Origin: CAZBGL01 sp964491375
Lineage (GTDB): Bacteria; Desulfobacterota; Deferrisomatia; Deferrisomatales; Deferrisomataceae
Direction of reading: 5' to 3'
Assembly (NCBI GenBank): GCA_964491375.1
Contig: CAZBGL010000054.1
Location: 1 to 5,150, forward strand
Length of the DNA: 5,150 nucleotides
Position 1 is the first letter of the stretch. Each line of letters begins with the position of its first letter. The translations under genes and the position numbers were made by a program. The notes beneath the pieces were generated by a model that made no database searches, was not told where the DNA came from, and saw nothing but the letters and a program-made list of their open reading frames with translations. This document shows, in pieces, positions 1-5,150 of the stretch.

Positions 1-70
1 TGGGGGCGGCGGTGGGTTCAGCGGGGGAGGAGGAGGATTCGGAGGGGGGGGTGCGAGCGGAGGGTGGTGA
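1..70 (+). CDS. C-terminal tail of a YgcG/TPM-domain membrane protein (partial, 5' end outside window)
   Basis: Reading from base 2, 22 sense codons run to a TGA at 68-70. The peptide is almost all glycine with two Phe and a few Ser/Ala residues, and it ends in FGGGGASGGW. Known of the family: TPM-domain (YgcG, TLP18.3/Psb32-like) proteins have a signal peptide, an exported TPM domain, a transmembrane segment, and then a low-complexity Gly-rich tail that commonly ends in FGGGGASG-x-W. The following gene is also a TPM-domain protein, starting one base after this stop. Tandem long and short TPM genes behind lemA are a common arrangement, so the context supports the call. Only the tail is visible, so the domain itself cannot be verified. 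Another Gly-rich protein is the main alternative. Confidence 0.72.
   Translation, partial: GGGGGFSGGGGGFGGGGASGGW
59..64 (+). promoter_or_regulatory. Shine-Dalgarno site for the short TPM gene
   Basis: GGAGGG lies 7 bases before the ATG at 72 and inside the last codons of the upstream reading frame. It decides the start. The in-frame GTG at 12 would add 20 acidic and Gly-rich residues that are only the shadow of the upstream gene's tail. Confidence 0.7.
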
Positions 71-71
71 C

Positions 72-521
72 ATGCCGTGGCGGAGCCGGAGACCCGGCAG
101 GTTCCTCACCCGTGAGGAAAGGGCCCGCGTGGAGGCGGCCATCGCCGAGGCGGAGCGGGGCACGTCGGGGGAGATCCGGGTCGTGATCGCCCGCAAGGCC
201 CGGGGCGACCCCCTCGAGGCCGCCCGGCGGGCCTTCGAGCGGCTGGGCATGCACCGCACCCGCGAGCGGAACGGCGTCCTCATCCTCCTGGCCGTGGCGG
301 AGCGCCGGTTCGCCATCCTGGGGGACGAGGCCGTGCACCGGCGGATCGGTCAGCAGGGCTGGGAGCACATCCGCGACCGCATGGCTGAGTACTTCCGGAA
401 GGACGACTTCGGGGGCGGCCTGGAATACGCGGTGCGAGAGGTGGGAAGGGTGCTGGCCCGGCACTTCCCGCACCGGGCCGACGACGTGAACGAGTTGCCC
501 GACGACGTGGTGGAGGAATGA
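72..521 (+). CDS. Short TPM-domain protein (TLP18.3/Psb32/MOLO-1 family)
   Basis: The product is 149 aa with no signal peptide and no membrane segment, so probably cytosolic. The segment LTREERARVEAAIAEAE (residues 12-28) is followed by the TPM core starting at TSGEIRVVI (31-39). It continues with RAFERLGMHRTRERNGVLILL (53-73), RRFAILGD (78-85), a helical RIGQQGWEHIRDRM stretch (91-104), and a C-terminal HFPHRADDVNELPDDV block (131-147). These blocks are typical of the short stand-alone TPM proteins that follow a membrane-anchored TPM gene. Family members include the plant photosystem II repair factor TLP18.3, for which phosphatase activity has been reported. The bacterial role is poorly defined, so no reaction is assigned. 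The ATG at 72 is preferred because of its ribosome binding site and its position one base after the preceding stop. The two genes are probably co-transcribed and translationally coupled. Confidence 0.88.
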   Translation: MPWRSRRPGRFLTREERARVEAAIAEAERGTSGEIRVVIARKARGDPLEAARRAFERLGMHRTRERNGVLILLAVAERRFAILGDEAVHRRIGQQGWEHIRDRMAEYFRKDDFGGGLEYAVREVGRVLARHFPHRADDVNELPDDVVEE

Positions 522-554
522 CGGCGTGAGACTCAAACCACCTCAGGCGAAGCG

Positions 555-1211
555 GTGAGACCGACGCAAGGCGCGATACCGTTTGTCGCCATCCTGGCCG
601 GGGGGAAGGCGCGGCGCATGGGCCGGGACAAGGCGTCCATCGACCTGGGCGGCGTGCCCATGATCGAGTGGGTGTGGCGACGTGTCGCCGGGGTGGCGCG
701 GCGGGCGGTGGTGGTCGGGGGAGGGCCCTATCTGGCCCACCTCGGCGTGCCCACGATCCCCGACCGTTACCCGGGGGCCAACTCCCTCGGCGGAATCGCC
801 ACGGCGCTCCATTACGCGGCGGCGGCGCAGGGCCCGCGCACCTGGGTGCTGTGCGTGGCCTGCGACATGCCGATGATCCGCCCGGAGCTGGTGCGGCTGC
901 TGTGGAGCCGGCGTAGGAGCGCCAAAGTGGTGGTGCCCCGCGTCCGTGCCGGGTACGAGCCGCTCTGCGCGCTGTATCGGGCCGACGTGCTGGACGCGAT
1001 GGAGAGGCAGATCGCCCGGCGCGACCTCCGGGTCACAGCGATCTTCGCCCTGGTGGAGGCCGAGGAGGTGGGCGAGGCCGAGCTCAGGCGGGTGGACCCC
1101 GGGCTGGTTTCGTTCGTGAACCTCAACCGGCCCGAAGAACTGCGGGCGATACGGGAACGGGTGCTCGCAGGGGACACCGCACGGGACAGGAGCCGGAGGG
1201 GGGCGGCCTGA
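555..1211 (+). CDS. mobA: Molybdenum cofactor guanylyltransferase MobA
   Basis: MobA transfers GMP from GTP to molybdopterin-bound molybdenum, making the MGD form of the cofactor used by DMSO-reductase-family enzymes; it is cytosolic. The 218-aa product has the nucleotide-binding motif LAGGKARRMGRDKA (residues 14-27), as expected for LAGGxSxRMGxDKA. It also has a DRYPGANSLGGI block (70-81) where MobA has a variant D...GPLGGI, the metal-binding CDMP (103-106), EPLCALY (135-141) and the C-terminal FVNLNRPEEL (187-196). The length is slightly above the usual 190-210 aa. The start is GTG at 555: no ATG, GTG or TTG lies in frame between it and the preceding in-frame TGA at 519-521, and it places 13 residues before LAGGK. 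Its ribosome binding site is weak (AGG at 545-547). The gene follows the TPM gene by 33 bases and may share its transcript. A related MobA-like nucleotidyltransferase is the main alternative. Confidence 0.9.
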   Translation: MRPTQGAIPFVAILAGGKARRMGRDKASIDLGGVPMIEWVWRRVAGVARRAVVVGGGPYLAHLGVPTIPDRYPGANSLGGIATALHYAAAAQGPRTWVLCVACDMPMIRPELVRLLWSRRRSAKVVVPRVRAGYEPLCALYRADVLDAMERQIARRDLRVTAIFALVEAEEVGEAELRRVDPGLVSFVNLNRPEELRAIRERVLAGDTARDRSRRGAA

Positions 1212-1260
1212 TACCCCGTCCCCGTGGACCTCGCCGGCCCGGGTCGACCGGGGGGATCCC

Positions 1261-1274
1261 ACGGGCGCGCCCGT
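1261..1274. repeat. Perfect 14-bp palindrome
   Basis: ACGGGCGCGCCCGT reads the same on both strands. With a one-base bulge (C at 1275) the symmetry extends to CCC at 1258-1260 pairing with GGG at 1276-1278. It lies about 50 bases after the mobA stop and about 95 bases before the next start codon. It could be a dyad operator or part of a GC-rich transcript-end hairpin, but no T-tract follows. In such GC-rich DNA it could also be chance. Confidence 0.4.
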
Positions 1275-1321
1275 CGGGCCGGAAAGGGGCCCTCCCGCCG
1301 GGCACCTTCCCGTCCGTTCTT

Positions 1322-1339
1322 CCGGCCGCACCTGGCCGG
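1322..1339. repeat. Inverted repeat CCGGCC-6-GGCCGG just upstream of the -10 box
   Basis: The 6-bp arms at 1322-1327 and 1334-1339 are exact reverse complements around a 6-base loop, GCACCT. The right arm occupies the place where a -35 element would sit for the TAGAAT box at 1357. This position would fit an operator overlapping the promoter, or a short hairpin ending mobA transcription. No T-tract follows. Confidence 0.3.
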
Positions 1340-1356
1340 GCCGCGCGCCTCCCGGG

Positions 1357-1362
1357 TAGAAT
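1357..1362 (+). promoter_or_regulatory. Putative -10 box of the transporter operon promoter
   Basis: TAGAAT differs from the sigma-70 consensus TATAAT at one base and stands out in a highly GC-rich spacer. Only 7 bases separate it from the ATG at 1370, so transcription would start at or next to the start codon. The -35 region is poor: TGGCCG at 1333-1338 shares 3 of 6 bases with TTGACA at 18-base spacing. Confidence 0.42.
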
Positions 1363-1369
1363 ACGGGAT

Positions 1370-2911
1370 ATGGCGATCCGGCGCGTCCCGTTGGCGGTGT
1401 GGATTCTGTCGGCCCTGCTCCAGGCCGGGTGCGCGGCCGGTTTGCCCCGGCCCGGGGGGGAGTTCCGCGTGGGGATCGAGTCCACCCCCGGCACCCTGGA
1501 TCCGCGCTACGCGGCCGACGTGCACGCGGTGCGGATCCTGCCCCTTTTGTTCCATGGCCTGCTCGCTCCCGAACCGACGGGCGCGTTCCGCCTGGACCTG
1601 GCCGAGCGGTGGGAGCGACCCGATCCCCTGACCCACGTGTTCCGGCTGCGGGCCGGTGTGCGATTCCACGACGGCACCGAGCTGACCGCGCGGGACGTGG
1701 TGGCCACGTACCGGTACGTCATGGACCCGGCCAACGGTTGCCCCGGTTCGGGGGCGCTGGAACCGGTGGCCTCGGTGGAGGCCGACGGTCCGCGCACCGT
1801 GGTCTTCCGCCTGAAGCGGCTGTACGTGTCGTTCCCGTTCCAGCTCACCCTGGGGATCCTGCCCGAGCGGCTGGCCCGTCAGCGAGACCTGGGAGACCGG
1901 GTGGTGGGCACGGGGCCGTTCCGCCTGGCCGCGTTCCGGCCCGGGGAGGAGCTGGTGCTGGAGGCCTTCCCGGACCACTTCGGGGGAGATGCGGTCCTGG
2001 GACGGGTCCGCTTCCGGATCGTGTCCAACGCCACCACCCGGCTCCTGGAGATCCGTTCCGGAGGGCTCGACCTCCTCCAGAACGCCGTGCCCCCGTACGC
2101 GGTCAAGTTCCTCCGCCGGGACCCGGAGCTTCGGGTCATCGTGGCGCCGGGATCCTCGTACCAGTACCTGGGATACAACCTGGAGGACCCGGTGCTCTCG
2201 GACGTGCGGGTGCGCCGGGCCATCTCGTACGCCATCGACCGGAAGACGCTCATCGATTTCGCACTGGCCGGCCTGGCCCGGCCGGCCACCGGCCTCCTCC
2301 CACCCGAGCACTGGGCCTACAACGCGGACGTGCCGGTGTATCCGTACGACCCCGAGCGCGCCCGCAGGTTGTTGGACGAGGCCGGTTTCCCCGACCCGGA
2401 CGGGCCGGGTCCGGCTGTTCGGTTCCGGCTGAGCTACAAGACCAGCACGGACAAGACCGCCCTGGAGGTGGCCCACCTCATCGCGGCCCAGCTCCGACGG
2501 GTGGGGATCGGCGTGGAGGTGCGCAGCTTCGAGTGGGGCACGTTCTTCTCGGACGTGCGCAAGGGGAACTTCCAGCTCATGAGCCTTCGCTGGATCGGGA
2601 TCCGCGACCCCGATGCGTTCCACTACCTGTTCCACTCCGCATCCGTGCCCCCCCGGGGCGCCAACCGGGGCCGGTACCGGAATCCCCGGGTGGATGCGTG
2701 GATCGAACAGAGCCGCCGGACCCTCGACCGGGAGGAGCGCCGTCGGCTGTACGGCCGGGTACAGGAGGCCCTGGCCCGGGACTGCGTGTACACCAGCCTG
2801 TGGTGGCTGGACAACGTGGTGGTGATCCGCAGGGGGTTCCGGGGCTTCACCCCCCTTCCGGGCGGCGAGTACACGAGCCTGGCCTTCGTGCGGCCGGAGG
2901 GCGGGCCGTGA
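1370..2911 (+). CDS. Family 5 extracellular solute-binding protein (peptide ABC transporter, DppA/OppA-like)
   Basis: This 513-aa protein would capture the substrate outside the inner membrane and deliver it to the two permeases encoded next. The N-terminus is a short signal sequence (RR at 4-5, hydrophobic 6-17) ending in LLQAGC with Cys21. That looks like a lipoprotein signal, but Gln at -3 is not canonical. Family 5 landmarks follow in order. They are FRVGIESTPGTLDPR (32-46), LAERWERPDPLTHVFRLRAGV (77-97, the family signature region), FHDGTELTARDV (99-110) and VVGTGPFRLAAF (178-189). Then come YLGYNLEDPVLSDVRVRRAI (266-285), YAIDRKTLI (287-295) and YDPERARRLLDEAGFPDPDG (326-345). The length is normal for the family. 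No Shine-Dalgarno sequence is evident before the ATG. The ligand cannot be read from the sequence; peptides, nickel complexes and murein peptides are all handled by this family. A 4-base overlap couples it to the permease gene. Confidence 0.93.
   Translation: MAIRRVPLAVWILSALLQAGCAAGLPRPGGEFRVGIESTPGTLDPRYAADVHAVRILPLLFHGLLAPEPTGAFRLDLAERWERPDPLTHVFRLRAGVRFHDGTELTARDVVATYRYVMDPANGCPGSGALEPVASVEADGPRTVVFRLKRLYVSFPFQLTLGILPERLARQRDLGDRVVGTGPFRLAAFRPGEELVLEAFPDHFGGDAVLGRVRFRIVSNATTRLLEIRSGGLDLLQNAVPPYAVKFLRRDPELRVIVAPGSSYQYLGYNLEDPVLSDVRVRRAISYAIDRKTLIDFALAGLARPATGLLPPEHWAYNADVPVYPYDPERARRLLDEAGFPDPDGPGPAVRFRLSYKTSTDKTALEVAHLIAAQLRRVGIGVEVRSFEWGTFFSDVRKGNFQLMSLRWIGIRDPDAFHYLFHSASVPPRGANRGRYRNPRVDAWIEQSRRTLDREERRRLYGRVQEALARDCVYTSLWWLDNVVVIRRGFRGFTPLPGGEYTSLAFVRPEGGP
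2896..2901 (+). promoter_or_regulatory. Shine-Dalgarno site for the DppB-like permease
   Basis: GGAGGG lies 6 bases before the GTG at 2908, within the end of the binding-protein gene. It supports starting at 2908, where the GTGA overlap lies, rather than at any of the far-upstream starts in this open frame. Confidence 0.7.
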
Positions 2912-3813
2912 TCCGGAGGCGGCTTCTCACCGCGGTCCCCACCGTGTTCGGGGTGGTGACCCTGGTGTTCCTGTTCATCCACTTGGTGCCGGGCGACCCC
3001 GTGGACGTGATGCTCGGCGAGACCGCCCGGCCGGCCGACAAGGCCGCGCTGCGGACCGAACTGGGCCTGGACCGGCCCCTGTGGGAACAGTACGGGGCCT
3101 ACCTGGCCGGGATGGCCCGGGGCGACCTGGGACGCAGCTTCCTCTACAGGCGTCCCGTGGCCGACCTGGTGGCCGCCCGGATCCCGGCCACGGCCGCGCT
3201 CGCCGGGGCGGCCCTGGCCGTGGCGCTCCTGGTCGCCGTGCCCGCCGGGGTGATCGCCGGGCTGCGGCGCGGAACCTTGTGGGACCGGGGGAGCCTGGTG
3301 GCGAGCCTGCTGGGCGTCTCCATGCCCAACTTCTGGCTGGGGCCGCTGCTGGTGCTTGTGTTTTCGGTGCACCTGCGCTGGTTCCCGGTCTCGGGCCGGG
3401 AGGGGCCGGCGAGCCTGGTGCTCCCGGCCGTGACCCTCGGCACGGCGCTGGCGGCGATTCTGGCGCGGATGCTGCGCTCGAGCCTGGCCGAGGTGCTCTC
3501 GGCCGAGTACCTCACGGCCGCCAGGGCCCGGGGCGCGTCCGAGCGGCGGGTGGTGTGGGTGCACGCCCTGCGCAACGCGTGCCTGCCGGTGATCACCGTG
3601 CTGGGCCTGCAGTTGGGAAGCCTCCTTTCGGGTGCCGTGATCACCGAGGCGGTGTTCGCCTGGCCGGGCATCGGCACGCTGCTGCTGCAGGCCATCCAGG
3701 GCCGGGACTACCCCCTGGTCCAAGGATGCGTGCTCGTGATCAGCCTGGGATACGTGGCTGCGAACCTGTTGGCCGACTTGGCCCTTCGATGGGCCGATCC
3801 GAGGGTGCGGTGA
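2908..3813 (+). CDS. Peptide ABC transporter permease, DppB/OppB-like
   Basis: This is an inner-membrane channel subunit that pairs with the DppC-like protein. The 301-aa product begins with a transmembrane helix (about 8-27) leading to LVPGDPVDVML (26-36), the usual periplasmic start of DppB proteins. It continues with LGLDRPLWEQYGAYLAGMARGDLG (52-75) and SFLYRRPV (77-84). Further hydrophobic segments lie near 96-118, 130-155, 169-188, 226-250 and 272-292. The cytoplasmic EAA loop that docks the ATPase is EYLTAARARGASERRVVWVH (200-219), followed by ALRNACLPV (220-228). VITEAVFAWPGIGTLLLQAI (244-263) is also characteristic. The start is GTG at 2908, overlapping the previous stop as GTGA. The same frame is open back to 1399 without a stop, but that part lies entirely within the binding-protein gene and is a shadow. 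Confidence 0.95.
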   Translation: MIRRRLLTAVPTVFGVVTLVFLFIHLVPGDPVDVMLGETARPADKAALRTELGLDRPLWEQYGAYLAGMARGDLGRSFLYRRPVADLVAARIPATAALAGAALAVALLVAVPAGVIAGLRRGTLWDRGSLVASLLGVSMPNFWLGPLLVLVFSVHLRWFPVSGREGPASLVLPAVTLGTALAAILARMLRSSLAEVLSAEYLTAARARGASERRVVWVHALRNACLPVITVLGLQLGSLLSGAVITEAVFAWPGIGTLLLQAIQGRDYPLVQGCVLVISLGYVAANLLADLALRWADPRVR

Positions 3814-4637
3814 TGGAGCGCCGGGGCGCGTGGGACGGGGTGTTCTTCTGGACGGCCGTGGGCCTGCTGGCCTTGGTGGTCGCTGGCGCGGTGTTCGCAC
3901 CGTGGCTGAGCCCGGCCGATCCCAGGGCCGTGGACCTGGCCGGAAGCCTCGAGGGGCCCAGCGCGGCCCACCCCCTGGGCCAGGATCGCCTGGGCCGGGA
4001 CGTACTGGCCGGCATCCTGTACGGGGGCCGGGTGAGCCTGTGCGTGGGCTTGGTGGTGGGCACGGTGGTGGGGTTCGTCTCGGGTTGGGCGGGGGGATGG
4101 GTGGACGAGCTGGTGATGCGGGTCGTGGACGTCCTCCTGGCGTTTCCCGGGATCCTCCTCGCCATCGCCCTGGCCGGCGTCCTGGGCCCCAGCCTGCGCA
4201 ACGTGATCCTGGCCCTGTCGCTCCTGGGCTGGGTGGGGTTCGCCCGGCTCGTGCGCGGCGAGGTCCTTTCGCTCCGGACCCGTGAGTTCGTGGCCGCGTC
4301 CCGCGCCCTGGGCGCGGGCCCCGTTCGGATCGCGGTGCGCCACGTACTGCCCAACCTGGCCGGGGTGCTCAGCGTGCAGGCCACCTTTTCGGTGGCGGCC
4401 ACGGTCCTGGCCGAGTCGAGCCTTTCGTTCCTGGGCCTGGGGCCCCAGGACGTGCCCACTTGGGGGGGCATGTTGAGCCAGGGCGTGGACTATCTCCTGT
4501 TCGCACCCCATCTGGCCTTGTTCCCCGGACTGGCGATCATGGCCACGGTCCTGGGCATCAACGTGCTGGGCGACCGCATCCGGGACCGCCTGGACCCCAG
4601 GGAGCGTACGGGCCGGCCGGGCCTGGAGGCGCCGTGA
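3813..4637 (+). CDS. Peptide ABC transporter permease, DppC/OppC-like
   Basis: This is the second channel subunit, 274 aa. It has an N-terminal transmembrane helix (about 10-30) and then HPLGQDRLGRDVLAGILYGG (53-72), a hallmark of DppC-type permeases. Membrane segments follow near 75-95, 103-123, 128-147, 186-206 and 228-252. The EAA loop is EFVAASRALGAGPVRIAVRH (158-177) followed by VLPN (178-181), and SFLGLGPQDVPTWGGML (205-221) is a strong family motif. The ATG at 3813 overlaps the upstream stop by one base (TGATG), with GAGGG at 3801-3805 as ribosome binding site. A GTG directly before it (3810) is a possible alternative start with only about 4 bases of spacing. The partner ATPases (DppD/DppF type) are not in this window. 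Confidence 0.95.
   Translation: MERRGAWDGVFFWTAVGLLALVVAGAVFAPWLSPADPRAVDLAGSLEGPSAAHPLGQDRLGRDVLAGILYGGRVSLCVGLVVGTVVGFVSGWAGGWVDELVMRVVDVLLAFPGILLAIALAGVLGPSLRNVILALSLLGWVGFARLVRGEVLSLRTREFVAASRALGAGPVRIAVRHVLPNLAGVLSVQATFSVAATVLAESSLSFLGLGPQDVPTWGGMLSQGVDYLLFAPHLALFPGLAIMATVLGINVLGDRIRDRLDPRERTGRPGLEAP
4625..4629 (+). promoter_or_regulatory. Shine-Dalgarno site for the AmpD-like gene
   Basis: GGAGG lies 4 bases before the GTG at 4634, inside the last codons of the DppC-like gene. The spacing is short but usable. Together with the GTGA stop/start overlap it indicates translational coupling. Confidence 0.6.
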
Positions 4638-5150
4638 TCGTTCCGTGGGCGCGGTTCCTGGCGAGTCCCAACTGCTCTTCCCGCGGGGAACGGGTCGTGG
4701 ACGCCGTGGTGATCCACTGCAGCAGCCTGCCCCCGGGCCGGTTCGGAGTCCGCTACATCGAGGACCTGTTCCTGAACCGGCTCGACCCGGAGGTTCACCC
4801 CTATTTCCGCACCGTGGCGGATCTCCGGGTATCGGCCCACTTCCTGATCGACCGGGAGGGCGGGTGCACCCAGTTCGTGGACACGGACCTCAAGGCATGG
4901 CACGCGGGCGAGAGCGCGCTCGACGGCGAGCCCGACGTGAACCGGTTCTCGGTCGGCATCGAACTGGTGGGGGACGAGGAGACCCCGTTCACCGACGCCC
5001 AGTACCGAACCCTGGAGCGCCTCCTCGCCGAGATCCGCCGGGCCCACCCGGCCGTGGCCCCGGAACGGGTGGTCGGACATCGGCACGTGGCGCCGGGCCG
5101 CAAGACCGATCCCGGCCCGTTTTTCGACTGGGAACGGGTACACCGGATGC
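4634..5150 (+). CDS. ampD: N-acetylmuramoyl-L-alanine amidase, AmpD-like (3' end outside window)
   Basis: AmpD is a cytosolic zinc amidase that cuts the MurNAc-L-Ala bond in recycled 1,6-anhydromuropeptides. In enterobacteria it thereby also lowers the signal that induces ampC. The frame is open from GTG 4634 to the window edge, giving 172 residues; E. coli AmpD has 183, so only a short C-terminus is missing. Recognisable blocks are VIHCSSLPPGRFG (26-38), LDPEVHPYF (50-58), LRVSAHFLIDR (64-74), AWHAGES (88-94), FSVGIELVG (105-113), TDAQYRTLERLL (120-131) and GHRHVAPGRKTDPGPFFDW (148-166). By alignment from memory with E. coli AmpD, the zinc ligands are His28, His149 and Asp159. Glu110 and Lys157 correspond to the catalytic Glu116 and Lys162. 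No signal peptide is seen, which fits a cytosolic AmpD rather than an exported amidase. The gene overlaps the DppC-like stop as GTGA, so it belongs to the transporter operon. Confidence 0.93.
   Translation, partial: MIVPWARFLASPNCSSRGERVVDAVVIHCSSLPPGRFGVRYIEDLFLNRLDPEVHPYFRTVADLRVSAHFLIDREGGCTQFVDTDLKAWHAGESALDGEPDVNRFSVGIELVGDEETPFTDAQYRTLERLLAEIRRAHPAVAPERVVGHRHVAPGRKTDPGPFFDWERVHRM

Larger units (their letters stand above)
1212..1369. other. Intergenic region with hairpins and a putative promoter
   Basis: This 158-base gap separates mobA from the transporter operon and is the only non-coding stretch above 40 bases. It contains a 14-bp perfect palindrome at 1261-1274 and an imperfect stem between 1280-1287 and 1305-1312 with 7 of 8 pairs. 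A 6-bp inverted repeat lies at 1322-1339 and a TAGAAT box at 1357-1362. There is no run of T after any hairpin, so a canonical intrinsic terminator is not supported. I see no credible small gene in it. Confidence 0.6.

Noticed and set aside
12..71. An upstream GTG start for the short TPM gene, adding 20 residues
   Set aside because: The extension is the out-of-frame reading of the upstream gene's Gly-rich tail. ATG 72 has a GGAGGG site at the right distance and follows the preceding stop by one base.
1280..1312. An intrinsic terminator after mobA
   Set aside because: The stem has one mismatch and a 17-base loop, and no T-tract follows it, so it does not meet the usual criteria.
812..2635. 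A 607-codon open frame on the minus strand
   Set aside because: It lies antisense to mobA and the binding-protein gene. Its product is low-complexity (rich in His, Pro, Gly, Arg) and matches no family I know. Long antisense frames are expected in very GC-rich coding DNA.
1399..2907. An N-terminal extension of about 500 codons on the DppB-like permease
   Set aside because: It overlaps the binding-protein gene in another frame and gives Pro/Gly/Arg-rich nonsense. The permease begins naturally at GTG 2908 with its own ribosome binding site.
3081..3812. An N-terminal extension of 244 codons on the DppC-like permease
   Set aside because: It lies over the DppB-like gene in another frame. DppC-type proteins start just before the first membrane helix, as seen from ATG 3813.
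2623..3900. A 425-codon open frame on the minus strand
   Set aside because: It is antisense to the end of the binding-protein gene and the DppB-like permease, with biased composition and no recognisable domain.
4490..5143. A minus-strand open frame near the window end
   Set aside because: It is antisense to the AmpD-like gene, whose + strand reading has all the expected catalytic residues.

Overview
This is a very GC-rich, densely coded window. All credible genes lie on the + strand, and the composition and gene content suggest a Gram-negative bacterium. The genes that point this way are a lipoprotein-like solute-binding protein, an AmpD-type muropeptide amidase, and a pair of TPM-domain genes next to mobA. 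An anaerobic or metal-respiring deltaproteobacterium-like lineage is plausible from the composition and the molybdenum-cofactor gene, but no feature here fixes the taxon.

Region 1 (1-521) holds the last 22 codons of an upstream gene and then a complete small gene. The tail is glycine-rich and ends in FGGGGASGGW, which is the typical C-terminus of membrane-anchored YgcG/TPM-domain proteins. The next gene starts one base after that stop and encodes a short cytosolic-looking TPM-domain protein of 149 aa. Together they look like the end of a lemA-tpm-tpm type cluster, with lemA presumed upstream of the window. Region 2 (555-1211) is mobA, the molybdenum cofactor guanylyltransferase, 33 bases downstream in the same direction.

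Region 3 (1212-1369) is the only sizeable intergenic gap, 158 bases. It holds a perfect 14-bp palindrome, a second hairpin and a TAGAAT box. The box lies so close to the next ATG that the transcript may be leaderless.

Region 4 (1370-5150) is a tightly coupled operon: a family 5 peptide-binding protein, a DppB-like permease, a DppC-like permease and an AmpD-family N-acetylmuramoyl-L-alanine amidase that runs off the window. Each junction overlaps by 1-4 bases (GTGA, TGATG, GTGA). The transporter lacks its ATPase genes within the window. The coupling of a cytosolic muropeptide amidase to a peptide importer suggests a cell-wall recycling function: import of murein peptides or anhydromuropeptides followed by removal of the peptide by AmpD. 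That link is inferred from gene order, not shown by the sequence of the binding protein.

No tRNA, rRNA, CRISPR array or mobile element was seen. No wholly new system was recognised. The AmpD-transporter coupling and the possible leaderless start are the points most worth checking.
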